Source: Acinetobacter sp. UBA3106 (GTDB lineage: Bacteria; Pseudomonadota; Gammaproteobacteria; Pseudomonadales; Moraxellaceae). Taken from it: a stretch of DNA of 64,000 bases. A model generated the notes under the pieces. That model did no database searches. It had not been told where the DNA came from and saw nothing but the letters and a program-made list of their open reading frames with translations. The position numbers and the translations under genes were made by a program. The stretch lies in contig DFAM01000024.1 in NCBI GenBank assembly GCA_002365595.1, positions 1-64,000 on the forward strand, given 5' to 3'. Positions 8,475-17,698 of the stretch are shown here, piece after piece (within the stretch, counting starts at the first letter, position 1; each line of letters begins with the position of its first letter).

Positions 8475-9275
8475 TTATTGTTGTGCTGTAGGGATAATCC
8501 AGGAAGGACTTTGCTTATCTAAAAAAGCACTCAAGCCATTTTTTGCCTCTAATCCTTGGCGTACATGAGCAATATGTTGCGCTGTTTGCAGCAGTAATTC
8601 TTCGGTTAGAACCTGTTGGTCGACCAGTTGAATCAGTTGTTTGGATGATGTCTGTGCTTCAGGGCCACCCAAGAGCAAGGCTTGAACAATTTCATCAATC
8701 TTGCCATCCAGTTCTTCAATAGCCGTGACTTCATGCACCAGACCAATTTTTTGCGCTTGCTCGGCAGTGATGCGTTCTGCGGTTAAGAAATAGCGCGAAG
8801 CCTGACGCGCACCAATGGCGCGAATCACATAAGGGCTAATGGTGGAAGGCGCCAAACCTAGACGAACCTCGGAAGTGGCAAACTTAGCATCGGTGCTGGC
8901 AATACAGATATCACAAGCTGAAGCCAGACCCATACCACCACCAAAAGCAATGCCGTGTACCCGAGCAATGGTTGGCTGTTTTAAAGTCGCCAAACTTTGC
9001 AACATTTTCGCCAGTTTCAGCGCATCGGCTTCATTTTCTGCTTGCGAAGCTTGTCCAGCCTGTTTCATCCAGTTCAGGTCGGCGCCGGCCGAGAAGCTCT
9101 TGCCTCGACCCGCCAAAACCACGACACGTATATCGTCACGGTCATTTAACGACTGAAAGCAGGTATGCAGTTCTTCAATCACCTGGGTATTAAAGGCATT
9201 GTGCAGTTCAGCACGGTTAATCCAGACTGTCGCGACCTGATTCTGTTGTTCGAGCTGTAAAAATTGATAGCTCAT
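8475..9275 (-). CDS. liuC: Enoyl-CoA hydratase, probable methylglutaconyl-CoA hydratase
   Basis: Crotonase-fold protein of 266 residues with the oxyanion-hole segments GRGKSFSAGADLNWMK near residue 58 and HGIAFGGGMGLASACDICIA near 105. It would hydrate 3-methylglutaconyl-CoA to HMG-CoA between the carboxylase and the lyase. A GTG codon three residues upstream is possible, but ATG at 9275 lies at better distance from an AAGGGTG ribosome binding site. It sits between the two carboxylase subunit genes, the standard liuB-liuC-liuD order. Confidence 0.92.
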   Translation of the reverse strand: MSYQFLQLEQQNQVATVWINRAELHNAFNTQVIEELHTCFQSLNDRDDIRVVVLAGRGKSFSAGADLNWMKQAGQASQAENEADALKLAKMLQSLATLKQPTIARVHGIAFGGGMGLASACDICIASTDAKFATSEVRLGLAPSTISPYVIRAIGARQASRYFLTAERITAEQAQKIGLVHEVTAIEELDGKIDEIVQALLLGGPEAQTSSKQLIQLVDQQVLTEELLLQTAQHIAHVRQGLEAKNGLSAFLDKQSPSWIIPTAQQ

Positions 9276-9286
9276 TCTTTTCACCC

Positions 9287-10888
9287 TTACATGCGGAACA
9301 CGCCAAATTTGGTTGGTAAAATCGGTGCATTCAGCGCCGCTGCCAAACTTAAGCCCAAGACCTGACGCGTTTGTGCAGGATCAATCACACCGTCATCCCA
9401 AAGACGCGCTGAAGCATAATAAGGATGACCTTGGCGCTCGTATTGATCACGAATCGGTTGTTTGAATTGATCTTCCTGTTCGGCTGACCAAGTTTCACCT
9501 TTTTGTTCAATCTGATCGCGTTTTAAGGTAGACAATACGCTTGAAGCCTGTTCACCGCCCATCACCGAAATACGCGAGTTAGGCCAGGTCCACAGGAAAC
9601 GTGGAGAATAGGCACGACCACACATGCCATAGTTGCCGGCACCAAATGAACCACCAATCACCAGAGTCAGTTTAGGCACATTGGCATTGGCAACCGCCAT
9701 CACCAGTTTGGCACCATTTTTGGCAATGCCTTCATTTTCATACTGCCGACCGACCATAAAACCGGTAATATTCTGAATAAAGAGCAGGGGAATATTGCGC
9801 TGGGTACACAGTTCAATGAAATGCGCACCTTTTTGTGCAGATTCCGAAAACAGAATGCCGTTATTGGCAATGATGCCGACTTTCATACCAAAAAGTTCAG
9901 CGAAACCTGTAATCAAGGTCGTACCAAAGCGGGCTTTAAATTCATCAAAACGTGAACCATCGACAATACGGGCAATCACTTCACGTACGTCAAAAGGTTT
10001 ACGCGCATCACTGGGTACAATGCCGTACAGCTCATCTGCATCAAATAATGGCGCTTCAATTTGATCTGCGGTTTTATTGGGTTTTTTATTTAAGTTCGCC
10101 ACGATGTTGCGGGCAATCGCAATCGCATGTTCATCATTTTCAGCCAAATGATCGGCTACCCCAGAAAGGCGGGTATGCACATCACCGCCACCCAAGTCCT
10201 CAGAACTGACCACTTCGCCAGTCGCGGCTTTCACCAATGGCGGACCACCGAGGAAAATGGTGCCTTGATTACGCACAATAATGGTTTCATCCGACATGGC
10301 GGGCACATACGCACCACCTGCAGTACAGCTACCCATCACCACCGCAATCTGGGCAATCCCTTGGCTCGACATACGCGCCTGATTATAGAAAATACGGCCG
10401 AAGTGATCACGATCCGGGAATACTTCATCCTGCATCGGTAAATAAGCACCGCCTGAATCGACCAGATAAATACACGGTAAATGGTTTTGTTCTGCAATCT
10501 CTTGGGCACGTAAATGTTTCTTCACCGTCAGCGGATAGTAGGTGCCACCTTTTACCGTCGCATCATTGGCCACAATCATGCAGGTGACGCCATTCACCTG
10601 ACCAATTCCGGCGATCACACCGGCAGCAGGCACATCATCGGGATAGACGTTATAAGCCGCCAATTGCCCAATTTCTAAAAAGGCAGTTCCGGCATCAATC
10701 AGATGATCAACCCGTTCACGCGGTAACAGTTTGCCGCGAGCCAAATGTTTTTCACGGGCTTTTTCACCGCCGCCTAAAGCAATCTGTTGCGCTTTTTGTT
10801 TTAAATCATCGACCAAAATCTGCATGGCAGCCTGGTTGGTTTTAAAATCTTCGCTTCGAATATTAATTTTGCTTTGTAATGTATTCAT
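9287..10888 (-). CDS. liuB: Methylcrotonyl-CoA carboxylase, carboxyltransferase beta subunit
   Basis: 533 residues, the normal length. It has the carboxyltransferase N- and C-domains, with glycine-rich oxyanion regions [16 protein letters not shown] near 190 and [20 protein letters not shown] near 420, which bind acyl-CoA and carboxybiotin. The C-terminal [15 protein letters not shown] segment resembles MccB rather than PccB. Transcribed second in the liu operon, 42 bases after the dehydrogenase gene. Confidence 0.93.
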   Translation of the reverse strand: MNTLQSKINIRSEDFKTNQAAMQILVDDLKQKAQQIALGGGEKAREKHLARGKLLPRERVDHLIDAGTAFLEIGQLAAYNVYPDDVPAAGVIAGIGQVNGVTCMIVANDATVKGGTYYPLTVKKHLRAQEIAEQNHLPCIYLVDSGGAYLPMQDEVFPDRDHFGRIFYNQARMSSQGIAQIAVVMGSCTAGGAYVPAMSDETIIVRNQGTIFLGGPPLVKAATGEVVSSEDLGGGDVHTRLSGVADHLAENDEHAIAIARNIVANLNKKPNKTADQIEAPLFDADELYGIVPSDARKPFDVREVIARIVDGSRFDEFKARFGTTLITGFAELFGMKVGIIANNGILFSESAQKGAHFIELCTQRNIPLLFIQNITGFMVGRQYENEGIAKNGAKLVMAVANANVPKLTLVIGGSFGAGNYGMCGRAYSPRFLWTWPNSRISVMGGEQASSVLSTLKRDQIEQKGETWSAEQEDQFKQPIRDQYERQGHPYYASARLWDDGVIDPAQTRQVLGLSLAAALNAPILPTKFGVFRM

Positions 10889-10930
10889 CTTCGAACTTCC
10901 TTGTTATTCAGTGTGCTTATGAATCGTGAT

Positions 10931-12103
10931 TTAAGCTGTTTCATTAAACAGTTCGCGACCAATCAGCATGCGACGGATTTCAGAAGTTCCTGCACCAATT
11001 TCATAAAGTTTGGCATCGCGCCATAAACGGCCCGCTGCAAATTCGTTGATATAACCATTGCCGCCTAAAGTTTGAATGGTTTCACCTGCCATCCAGGTGG
11101 CCTTTTCAGCCGCATATAAAATGGCACTTGCTGCATCTTTACGTAAGCTACGGCTATGTTCAGCCTTGTCACATTCAGCGCCTACGGCATAAACCAGCGC
11201 TTTACATGCCAGCCAAGTGGAATACATATCGGCAATTTTGCCTTGCATCAACTGGAATTCCCCCAGCGCCTGACCAAACTGTTTACGGTCATGAATATAA
11301 GGAATCACGGTATCCATACAGGCATCCATAATGCCCAGTGGACCGGCACTTAAAACTGCACGTTCATAGTCCAAACCGCTCATTAATACCTTGGTACCGT
11401 TACCCACGCCACCCAGCACATTTTCTTTCGGCACTTCTACATTGTCGAAGAAAAGCGGGTAGGTGTTTGAACCGCGCATGCCTAATTTATCCAGATGAGT
11501 ACCATGGCTAAAACCCGACATGCCTTTTTCAACTAAAAAAGCCGTCATGCCTTTAGAACCGGCTTGAAGATCAGTTTTGGCATACACCACCAATACGTCA
11601 GCGTCGCCACCATTGGTAATCCACATTTTTGAACCATTCAGCAGGTAATGATCACCTTTATCTTCGGCTTTTAATTTCATGCTCACCACGTCTGATCCGG
11701 CATTCGGCTCTGACATCGCCAAGGCACCAACAAAATCACCGGAAATCAGTTTAGGTAAATACTTTTGCTTTTGTTCTTCGCTACCATTTCGCTTAATTTG
11801 GTTTACGCATAAGTTAGAATGTGCGCCGTAGGACAAGCCAATCGATGCTGATGCACGGGAAATTTCTTGCATGGCAATAATATGGGCCAAATAACCGAGG
11901 TTAGTTCCACCGTATTCCTCGCTTACAGTCAGGCCAAGCAGTCCCATATCACCAAACTTTTTCCAAAGGTGAGCAGGGAATTTATTGTCTTGGTCAACTT
12001 GCTGGGCAATCGGTGCAATCTCCTTTGCACAGAATGCTGCGATTGAATCTTTAAGGGCAATTAGCGTTTCATCCAAACCGAAATTTAAACTTTGTAGATT
12101 CAT
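10931..12103 (-). CDS. liuA: Isovaleryl-CoA dehydrogenase
   Basis: FAD acyl-CoA dehydrogenase of about 390 residues that oxidises isovaleryl-CoA to 3-methylcrotonyl-CoA and passes electrons to ETF. Visible signatures are [15 protein letters not shown] (flavin and substrate binding), the [13 protein letters not shown] segment whose glutamate matches the catalytic base position specific to isovaleryl-CoA dehydrogenases, and the C-terminal [12 protein letters not shown]. The frame is open 41 codons further upstream, but that part crosses the operator region and is not protein-like. ATG at 12103 has AGGA and GAAGAA upstream; ATG at 12115 is the other option. First gene of the operon liuA-B-C-D, mvaB, scoA, scoB. 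Confidence 0.93.
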   Translation of the reverse strand: MNLQSLNFGLDETLIALKDSIAAFCAKEIAPIAQQVDQDNKFPAHLWKKFGDMGLLGLTVSEEYGGTNLGYLAHIIAMQEISRASASIGLSYGAHSNLCVNQIKRNGSEEQKQKYLPKLISGDFVGALAMSEPNAGSDVVSMKLKAEDKGDHYLLNGSKMWITNGGDADVLVVYAKTDLQAGSKGMTAFLVEKGMSGFSHGTHLDKLGMRGSNTYPLFFDNVEVPKENVLGGVGNGTKVLMSGLDYERAVLSAGPLGIMDACMDTVIPYIHDRKQFGQALGEFQLMQGKIADMYSTWLACKALVYAVGAECDKAEHSRSLRKDAASAILYAAEKATWMAGETIQTLGGNGYINEFAAGRLWRDAKLYEIGAGTSEIRRMLIGRELFNETA

Positions 12104-12191
12104 TTCTTCATTCATCCTGATGGTTATATTTGTTGTTCCAAAAGCATTTTTGTTGTGCTTGATTTTTACAATACAACTATTTTTTAAAAAA

Positions 12192-12229
12192 GTGAATATA
12201 AATTCACAAAATGATTTACAATTCATTTT
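12192..12229. promoter_or_regulatory. Two palindromes between liuA and the TetR gene, probable operator
   Basis: GTGAAT-N4-ATTCAC (12192-12207) is a perfect inverted repeat. It is followed at once by AAAATGA-N8-TCATTTT (12208-12229), also perfect. Both lie in the 146-base divergent region between the dehydrogenase and the TetR gene, where such repressors normally bind to control both directions. Binding is inferred. Confidence 0.55.
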
Positions 12230-12249
12230 ATCTGGTTGAGAATAAGATT

Positions 12250-12876
12250 ATGAGTTATAAAAGATCATCATTGATGCAGGAACGAATGGAGCAAAATCGT
12301 CAAACGATTTTGCAGTCTGCGCGTGAACTGATTGCTCAAGGGGGCTTTAAAGATGCGCAAATTCAGGCGATTGCTGAACGTGCAGGCGTATCCAGTGGTC
12401 TGGTTTACCGTTATTTTGATAACAAAAGTCAGGTATTAATTGAAGTATTGTCAGAAGCCATTCAGTATGAAATTCAAATTTTGAATAACATTGCTGCAAG
12501 TGATCTTTCTGCATCTGAAAAATTACACAAGGCAGTGACGACTTTCGTTAGACGTGCATTGAATAGCCCCCAACTTGCGTATTCGCTGATGTTCGAGCCT
12601 GTCGATCCTTTGCTGGAACATGAGCGTTTTCGCAGCAAGCAACTGATTAAACAAAGCATTAATGAAATACTTGCCGAAGGTAAAATCAATGGTGAGTTTG
12701 GATTTGAAGATTTAAATACCGCAGCGCTGTGCGTCGTTGGCGCAATGACTTTTGTGGTGATTGAACCTTTGAATCCTTCTAAAAATGTCAGGTTTGATCA
12801 GGCGTATAAAGACTATTTTGTCAAACAGATTGCCGATTTTTGTGTGAGTGGTGTTGTTTTAAAGGAGGGTGAGTGA
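12250..12876 (+). CDS. TetR/AcrR family regulator of the liu locus
   Basis: 208 residues. The N-terminal helix-turn-helix is clear (IQAIAERAGVSSGLVYRYF, about residues 38-56), followed by a helical ligand-binding domain. The frame extends upstream through 13 unlikely residues; ATG at 12250 is used. It is divergent from the leucine operon and upstream of an acyl-CoA synthetase, so it probably represses these genes and is released by an acyl-CoA or branched acid from the pathway, as other TetR-type regulators of acyl-CoA catabolism do. In Pseudomonas the main liu regulator is a MerR protein, so the control differs here. Confidence 0.88.
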   Translation: MSYKRSSLMQERMEQNRQTILQSARELIAQGGFKDAQIQAIAERAGVSSGLVYRYFDNKSQVLIEVLSEAIQYEIQILNNIAASDLSASEKLHKAVTTFVRRALNSPQLAYSLMFEPVDPLLEHERFRSKQLIKQSINEILAEGKINGEFGFEDLNTAALCVVGAMTFVVIEPLNPSKNVRFDQAYKDYFVKQIADFCVSGVVLKEGE

Positions 12877-12977
12877 TCAGTTAAACACAAAAAATAAGGC
12901 TGTTTGGGAAAGTCGTCTGAGTCAAAATAATTAAAGTGAAAGAATCATAATGATAAAGAATCAAGGAGAGTGATTCA

Positions 12978-14666
12978 ATGACACAAGTACGGTTAAGTTA
13001 TGCCTATGGAACAAGCAGTCAGCCTTTACTTGGGATGACCATTGGTGAAAAGTTTGATCAGGCATGTCAGCAATATGCTGAACAGGATGCTGTAGTCAGC
13101 GTGCACCAAAATGTACGCTTAAGCTATAAACAGCTACAGGATCAGGTCAATGCATTTGCTTGTAGCCTGCTGGAATTAGGCTTGGAAAAGGGCGACCGGA
13201 TTGCGATTTGGTCGCCCAATTGTGTGGAATGGACCATCACCCAGTTTGCAGCCTTTAAAGCCGGCATGATTTTGGTCAATTTGAATCCTGCCTATAAAAG
13301 CAGTGAACTTGAATATGTGCTAAATAAAGTATCCTGCAAGGCATTGGTCATTGCAGCGCAATTTAAAACCAGTAATTATCAGGAAATTTTAACCAAAATT
13401 GCTCCTGAGCTTAGCGAATCGGTAGATAAACGACTTTCTGCAAAACGCCTGCCACATTTACAGCACGTGATTAAAATTGATCCTGAACAGCATACTGGTA
13501 TTCACCGTTTTGCTGATTTATTGCCAGAACCTACTGCTACCCAGTTAAATCAATTGCAAGCCATTGCCGCTGATTTACAGTTTGATGAAACCATTAATAT
13601 TCAATTTACCTCGGGTACCACGGGTAATCCGAAAGGAACCATGCTGACGCATAATAATATTTTGAATAATGGTTATTTTGTCGGTGAAGCGATTCATTTA
13701 ACTCCCCAGGATCGGGTCTGTATTTCGGTACCCCTATTTCATTGTTTCGGCATGGTTATGGGGAATTTGGCCTGTATTACGCATGGTTCTACCATGGTGT
13801 ACCCATCTGCCGTGTTTAATCCCCTGGATACGCTTAAAACGATTCAACAAGAAAAATGCAGCGCAGCCTATGGTGTGCCGACCATGTTTATTGCCATGCT
13901 TGAACATGAGCAATTCGATGAATTTGATCTGAGCAGCTTACGTACTGGAATTATGGCAGGCAGCCCGTGTCCGCGTGAAATTATGCAGCGTGTGATTGAC
14001 CGTATGCATATGTCAGAAATTACCATCTGTTATGGTATGACTGAAACAGCACCGGTCAGTGTGCAAAGTTCCACTTCAGATTCTGTGGAACGCCGTGTTG
14101 GAACTGTTGGCCGGGTGCATCCACATCTGGAAATCAAAATTGTCGATGAAAATGGCAAAGTTGTACCACGTGGAAAACTGGGTGAACTCTGTGTGCGCGG
14201 CTATTCGGTTATGCTGGGTTATTGGGAAGATAATGACAAAACTCAGGAAGTCATTGACGTTGCCAAGTGGATGCATACCGGTGATATTGCAGAAATGGAC
14301 GAAGAGGGCTTTGTTAAAATCAAAGGCCGAATTAAAGATGTGGTTATTCGTGGCGGTGAAAACCTGTTCCCGAAAGAAATTGAAGATTTCCTCTATACCC
14401 ATCCGGATGTTTCGGATGTACAGGTGATTGGACTGCCAGATGCCAAATATGGTGAAGAACTCTGTGCCTGTATTATTTTGCACGAGCATCATCAGGTCGA
14501 TGAAGAAGCGATTCGTAAGTATTGTGCAGAGCATATTTCTCACAATAAAGTGCCACGTTATGTACGCTTCTTTACCGAATTTCCAATGACTGCTTCAGGC
14601 AAGGCGCAAAAATTCAAGTTACAGGAATTGATGCGTCAGGAGTTGCAACTCGAAGAAATCGCCTAA
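12978..14666 (+). CDS. AMP-forming acyl-CoA synthetase, ACSF2-like
   Basis: 562 residues of the adenylate-forming family. The P-loop FTSGTTGNPKGTM is near residue 211, the YGMTE adenine-binding motif near 353, the MHTGDIAEMDEEG hinge near 432 and the catalytic lysine in the C-terminal PMTASGKAQKFKL. A GGAGAG ribosome binding site precedes ATG. It forms an acyl-CoA from a free acid, ATP and CoA; resemblance is to medium-chain/ACSF2-type ligases. Its place beside the liu regulator suggests that it activates isovalerate, methylcrotonate or a related branched acid, which is inference. Confidence 0.88.
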   Translation: MTQVRLSYAYGTSSQPLLGMTIGEKFDQACQQYAEQDAVVSVHQNVRLSYKQLQDQVNAFACSLLELGLEKGDRIAIWSPNCVEWTITQFAAFKAGMILVNLNPAYKSSELEYVLNKVSCKALVIAAQFKTSNYQEILTKIAPELSESVDKRLSAKRLPHLQHVIKIDPEQHTGIHRFADLLPEPTATQLNQLQAIAADLQFDETINIQFTSGTTGNPKGTMLTHNNILNNGYFVGEAIHLTPQDRVCISVPLFHCFGMVMGNLACITHGSTMVYPSAVFNPLDTLKTIQQEKCSAAYGVPTMFIAMLEHEQFDEFDLSSLRTGIMAGSPCPREIMQRVIDRMHMSEITICYGMTETAPVSVQSSTSDSVERRVGTVGRVHPHLEIKIVDENGKVVPRGKLGELCVRGYSVMLGYWEDNDKTQEVIDVAKWMHTGDIAEMDEEGFVKIKGRIKDVVIRGGENLFPKEIEDFLYTHPDVSDVQVIGLPDAKYGEELCACIILHEHHQVDEEAIRKYCAEHISHNKVPRYVRFFTEFPMTASGKAQKFKLQELMRQELQLEEIA

Positions 14667-14690
14667 AATGCACTGAATAGCTTAGTTATT

Positions 14691-14740
14691 TGAATCCCTC
14701 TTTATTCCCTCACCAGAAATAAAGCGGGATTCAGCTTTTT
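14691..14740 (+). terminator. Intrinsic terminator after the acyl-CoA synthetase
   Basis: TGAATCCC-T-CTTTATT pairs with AATAAAG-C-GGGATTCA (one mismatch, 11-base loop) and is followed by GCTTTTT. The rest of the roughly 400-base gap to the next gene is AT-rich and holds a perfect AGCTGTACAGCT palindrome at 14802-14813 of unknown meaning. Confidence 0.85.
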
Positions 14741-15068
14741 AAGGCATTTAATTCCAGATTACGCATTAACTGCTTCAAATTAAATCTATGATTGATCTGC
14801 TAGCTGTACAGCTGCCTATTGAATACAGATTTTTATCATACCATATTCAAAAAAACCTCCTGATTTACTTTCTTTTTAAAATGAAATGTAACTGAATTGG
14901 TTTTCGTTATTTTTTATGATGGTTAATCTCATCTTTGATTATTGAAATGTATAAGTTACGTGAGATGGCATATTCAAACTGCAAAATACAATTAATCTAA
15001 AAACAGAACAGTAAACAAAATTTAATTATTTATTTTTCGTATGAATGCTGAACTTTTGGAGAATAATC

Positions 15069-15569
15069 ATGACAGACAATCAAAACCGTGAAAAATTATG
15101 GAAACTGATCAAAGGTGTGCGTTTCACCATGATTAGTCATACCACCGATAGTCAGGAAATTCATTCTCAGCCTATGACCATGCTGAATACAGAACATATG
15201 AATGAAAATAAAAATCTCTATTTCATCCTGAAAGATACTAATGATTTGGTCAAAGCCATCAATTCCGGACGTAATCATATCGGATTATCATTTGCCGAAC
15301 CTGCAGATAGTGTTTACGTTTCTATGAGCGCCCATGCACAGATCAGTACCGATGCAGCGCTGATTGAGAAGCTCTGGAATCCATGGGCAGAAAACTGGTT
15401 TGAAGGAAAAAACGATCCTAGCGTACGTGTACTGGTGGCCGAAGCAATTAGTGCAGAATACTGGAATGTTACCGACAATAAAGTGACCCAGCTGTTTAAG
15501 GTTCTAAAAGGCAGCTTGAGCGGCAAAACCAATGAGCCCGATGCGCAGCACCAAAAACTTGATTTATAA
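15069..15569 (+). CDS. Pyridoxamine 5'-phosphate oxidase family / general stress protein
   Basis: 166 residues with the split-barrel flavin-binding fold of the GSP26-type stress proteins: the N-terminal LWKLIKGVRFTMISH strand, an S-M-S block near the middle, and WNPWAENWFEGKNDP, a conserved tryptophan-rich turn of this family. ATG at 15069 follows TTGGAG. These proteins bind FMN or FAD and are linked to oxidative and general stress; a defined reaction is not established. It stands alone between two structured non-coding stretches. Confidence 0.85.
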   Translation: MTDNQNREKLWKLIKGVRFTMISHTTDSQEIHSQPMTMLNTEHMNENKNLYFILKDTNDLVKAINSGRNHIGLSFAEPADSVYVSMSAHAQISTDAALIEKLWNPWAENWFEGKNDPSVRVLVAEAISAEYWNVTDNKVTQLFKVLKGSLSGKTNEPDAQHQKLDL

Positions 15570-15606
15570 GCACCACGCTTAGCTTGTATAATTTCCGCAT
15601 ATTTTG

Positions 15607-15649
15607 TAGCCCGTATTCAGTTTAAATCTCTAAATCTGAGTATGGGCTA
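15607..15649. terminator. Strong hairpin after the stress gene
   Basis: TAGCCCGTATTCAG pairs with CTGAGTATGGGCTA through all 14 positions if G-U pairs are allowed. No long T run follows on the plus strand, so termination may be factor-dependent. Confidence 0.6.
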
Positions 15650-16288
15650 GCACTTATTTCTTTTCTCTAAATGAAGGTTAAATAACTTAAAACTGAATTA
15701 TTGTAAGCTAAGAGAATTATTCATTTGTAGTTGATCATAAACACAGTAATGTACCTTAGTAGATAATCGTGACCATTAGTTTCCGTAATAGAGCATACAC
15801 TGGGTAGAAAAGATAATGTTTTCGGCTTTTATAAGCTTTATCCTCAATCGTACTGTTGTTATTTTCAATATAATTGATTCTATGGAAGGCTACACAACAA
15901 TTAAGTTAAGGACAAAATTTACACAACACAAATGTTGTACTAGGATAAATAAACTATAAATTTCACATATATTTTCTTATATTTCGAAGATTTAACTTAA
16001 TTTCATTTTATAAATGTATGAGCATTATGAAGCCATGCTTTAAATACTGATCATTTACTCTTCCATTTTACACTTCTAAATTTAAGCTAATAACAGAGTT
16101 TTTATCCTCAATAATTTTAAGATTGGGGAGCAAATTCATTCTGGTTAAAACTATAAGTCTAAAGGCTAGTTGCTGATTTTTAAAGTGAATTAAAAACCCT
16201 GATTTAAGCACTTTAGGAGTAGGCTGTTTCAGTTACAAAATAGTTTAAAATTACTTAAAAAATATGATTGATTAATAATTTTTTTGTG
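15650..16288. other. AT-rich non-coding stretch
   Basis: About 640 bases with no convincing reading frame. The only clear structure is the perfect ACAACA-N4-TGTTGT inverted repeat at 15923-15938. It could hold a small RNA, but none is recognised. Confidence 0.4.
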
Positions 16289-16375
16289 TATAATTTCGCC
16301 AAATTGAAGCCCTTGCATATTTATAGGAAATAACTATAAGTGTGCAGGGGTTTTTCTATGGAAATACTCCTGAAA
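16289..16375 (+). promoter_or_regulatory. Structured leader of the MFS transporter gene
   Basis: A TATAAT box at 16289-16294 is followed by a long hairpin: CCCTTGCA (16310-16317) with TGCAGGGG (16343-16350), a 3x3 internal loop, TTATAG (16321-16326) with CTATAA (16334-16339), and then TTTTT (16351-16355). The 3' arm can instead pair downstream, CAGGGGT (16345-16351) with ACTCCTG (16365-16371). Two exclusive folds, one terminator-like, are typical of attenuators or riboswitches. No known class is recognised. Confidence 0.4.
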
Positions 16376-16415
16376 GGGACAGCCAAAAAACTTATTTTTT
16401 TGTGGTGGCACACAT

Positions 16416-17606
16416 ATGTTTTTAACTAAAACAGCACATCTGGATCATACAACTCAGCACGCTGCACAGCGTCTGTCCACATTACTTAGCTTCTTTAGTT
16501 TAGGTTTAAGTACTGCAGCATGGGCACCGCTTATTCCTTATGCACAGCAGCGGCTTCATCTGAATCATGCCGATTTTGGTACTTTATTGCTGTCTATCGG
16601 TGCTGGCTCGATGCTGGCGATGCCTGCTACAGGTTTGTTGATCCAAAAAGTGGGTTGTCGTGTCATTATTTCTATAGCAGTTTTATTGTTGCTTATGGTT
16701 TTACCTACTTTTGCCTTAAGTAGCAGTATTGTCACCATGTCTATCGCACTATTCCTGTTTGGTACGGCTGCCGGTAGTTTGGGTGTGGCCATCAATTTAC
16801 AAGCTGTGATTGTAGAAAAAAACAGTGCTAAAAGTATGATGTCGCAGTTTCATGGAATGTGCAGTTTAGGTGGCTTGACTGGAGTGATGACTGTTACTGC
16901 CTTACTTGCAGTAGGTGTAAGCCCTTTGATGAGCGCTTTGGCAATTTGCAGCTTATTGGTCATCTTGAGTGTTATTGCTGTGCCTAACAGTTTATCCGTC
17001 ATTGAAAAAGAACAAAAAACTGATTCTGCTGAAGTCGAAAGCAAGACCAGAAAATTACCGAGTCCGTTGATTATCTTGATGGGATTGATTTGTTTTATTG
17101 CATTTCTTTCAGAAGGTTCAGCAATGGACTGGAGCGGGATTTATCTGATAAATGAATATGGAGTAAAACCTGCTTTAGCTGGGTTGGCTTATACCTGCTT
17201 TGCTATTGCCATGACTTCGGGGCGTTTTGCAGGGCATTATTTAATCAAGACCTTGGGTGAAAAGAATATCATTATCTACAGTGCAATTTGTGCAGCACTT
17301 GGATTATTTACTGTGGTCATGGCTCCACACTGGATCGTGGCTTTATTGGGTTATGTTTTACTTGGATTAGGCTGTTCTAATATTGTTCCCGTGATGTTTT
17401 CACGCGTAGGCCGCCAAAATGTCATGTCTAAAGCAGCCGCATTGTCATGTGTTTCTACTATGGCTTATACAGGCTCTTTATTGGGACCTGCTTTAGTCGG
17501 CATTAGCAGTGAAGTGATGGGCTTGACGGTAGTGTTTGCATTTATTGCCGCTTTACTTTCAATGATTGCTTTGTTAAACCATTTTACTCAGGTCAAAGCT
17601 TCCTAA
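16416..17606 (+). CDS. MFS transporter, YbjJ-like
   Basis: 396 residues with 12 predicted membrane helices and the MFS inter-helix loop between helices 2 and 3. A polar central loop at residues 198-215 (EKEQKTDSAEVESKTRK) separates the two halves. The pattern, including QFHGMCSLGGLTG near helix 5 and FLSEGSAMDWSGIYL in the second half, recalls the YbjJ/fucose-permease-like branch. Substrate is unknown. ATG follows GGTGG in a long structured leader, which suggests control at the RNA level. Convergent with the trehalose genes. Confidence 0.85.
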   Translation: MFLTKTAHLDHTTQHAAQRLSTLLSFFSLGLSTAAWAPLIPYAQQRLHLNHADFGTLLLSIGAGSMLAMPATGLLIQKVGCRVIISIAVLLLLMVLPTFALSSSIVTMSIALFLFGTAAGSLGVAINLQAVIVEKNSAKSMMSQFHGMCSLGGLTGVMTVTALLAVGVSPLMSALAICSLLVILSVIAVPNSLSVIEKEQKTDSAEVESKTRKLPSPLIILMGLICFIAFLSEGSAMDWSGIYLINEYGVKPALAGLAYTCFAIAMTSGRFAGHYLIKTLGEKNIIIYSAICAALGLFTVVMAPHWIVALLGYVLLGLGCSNIVPVMFSRVGRQNVMSKAAALSCVSTMAYTGSLLGPALVGISSEVMGLTVVFAFIAALLSMIALLNHFTQVKAS

Positions 17607-17625
17607 GCGACTTTGCTAAAACAAA

Positions 17626-17663
17626 ACGAGTATATCTTGTTGAGTAGATATACTCGTTTTTTT
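17626..17663. terminator. Bidirectional terminator between MFS gene and otsA
   Basis: ACGAGTATATC pairs perfectly with GATATACTCGT across a 10-base loop, with seven T on the plus side and A-rich sequence before the stem serving the minus side. Confidence 0.88.
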
Positions 17664-17698
17664 ATAGCTAAAAAATATAAATGATACCATTTAAAGGC

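Noticed and set aside
12104..12226. N-terminal extension of the acyl-CoA dehydrogenase
   Set aside because: The extra 37-41 residues are not protein-like for this family and cover the palindromic operator region.
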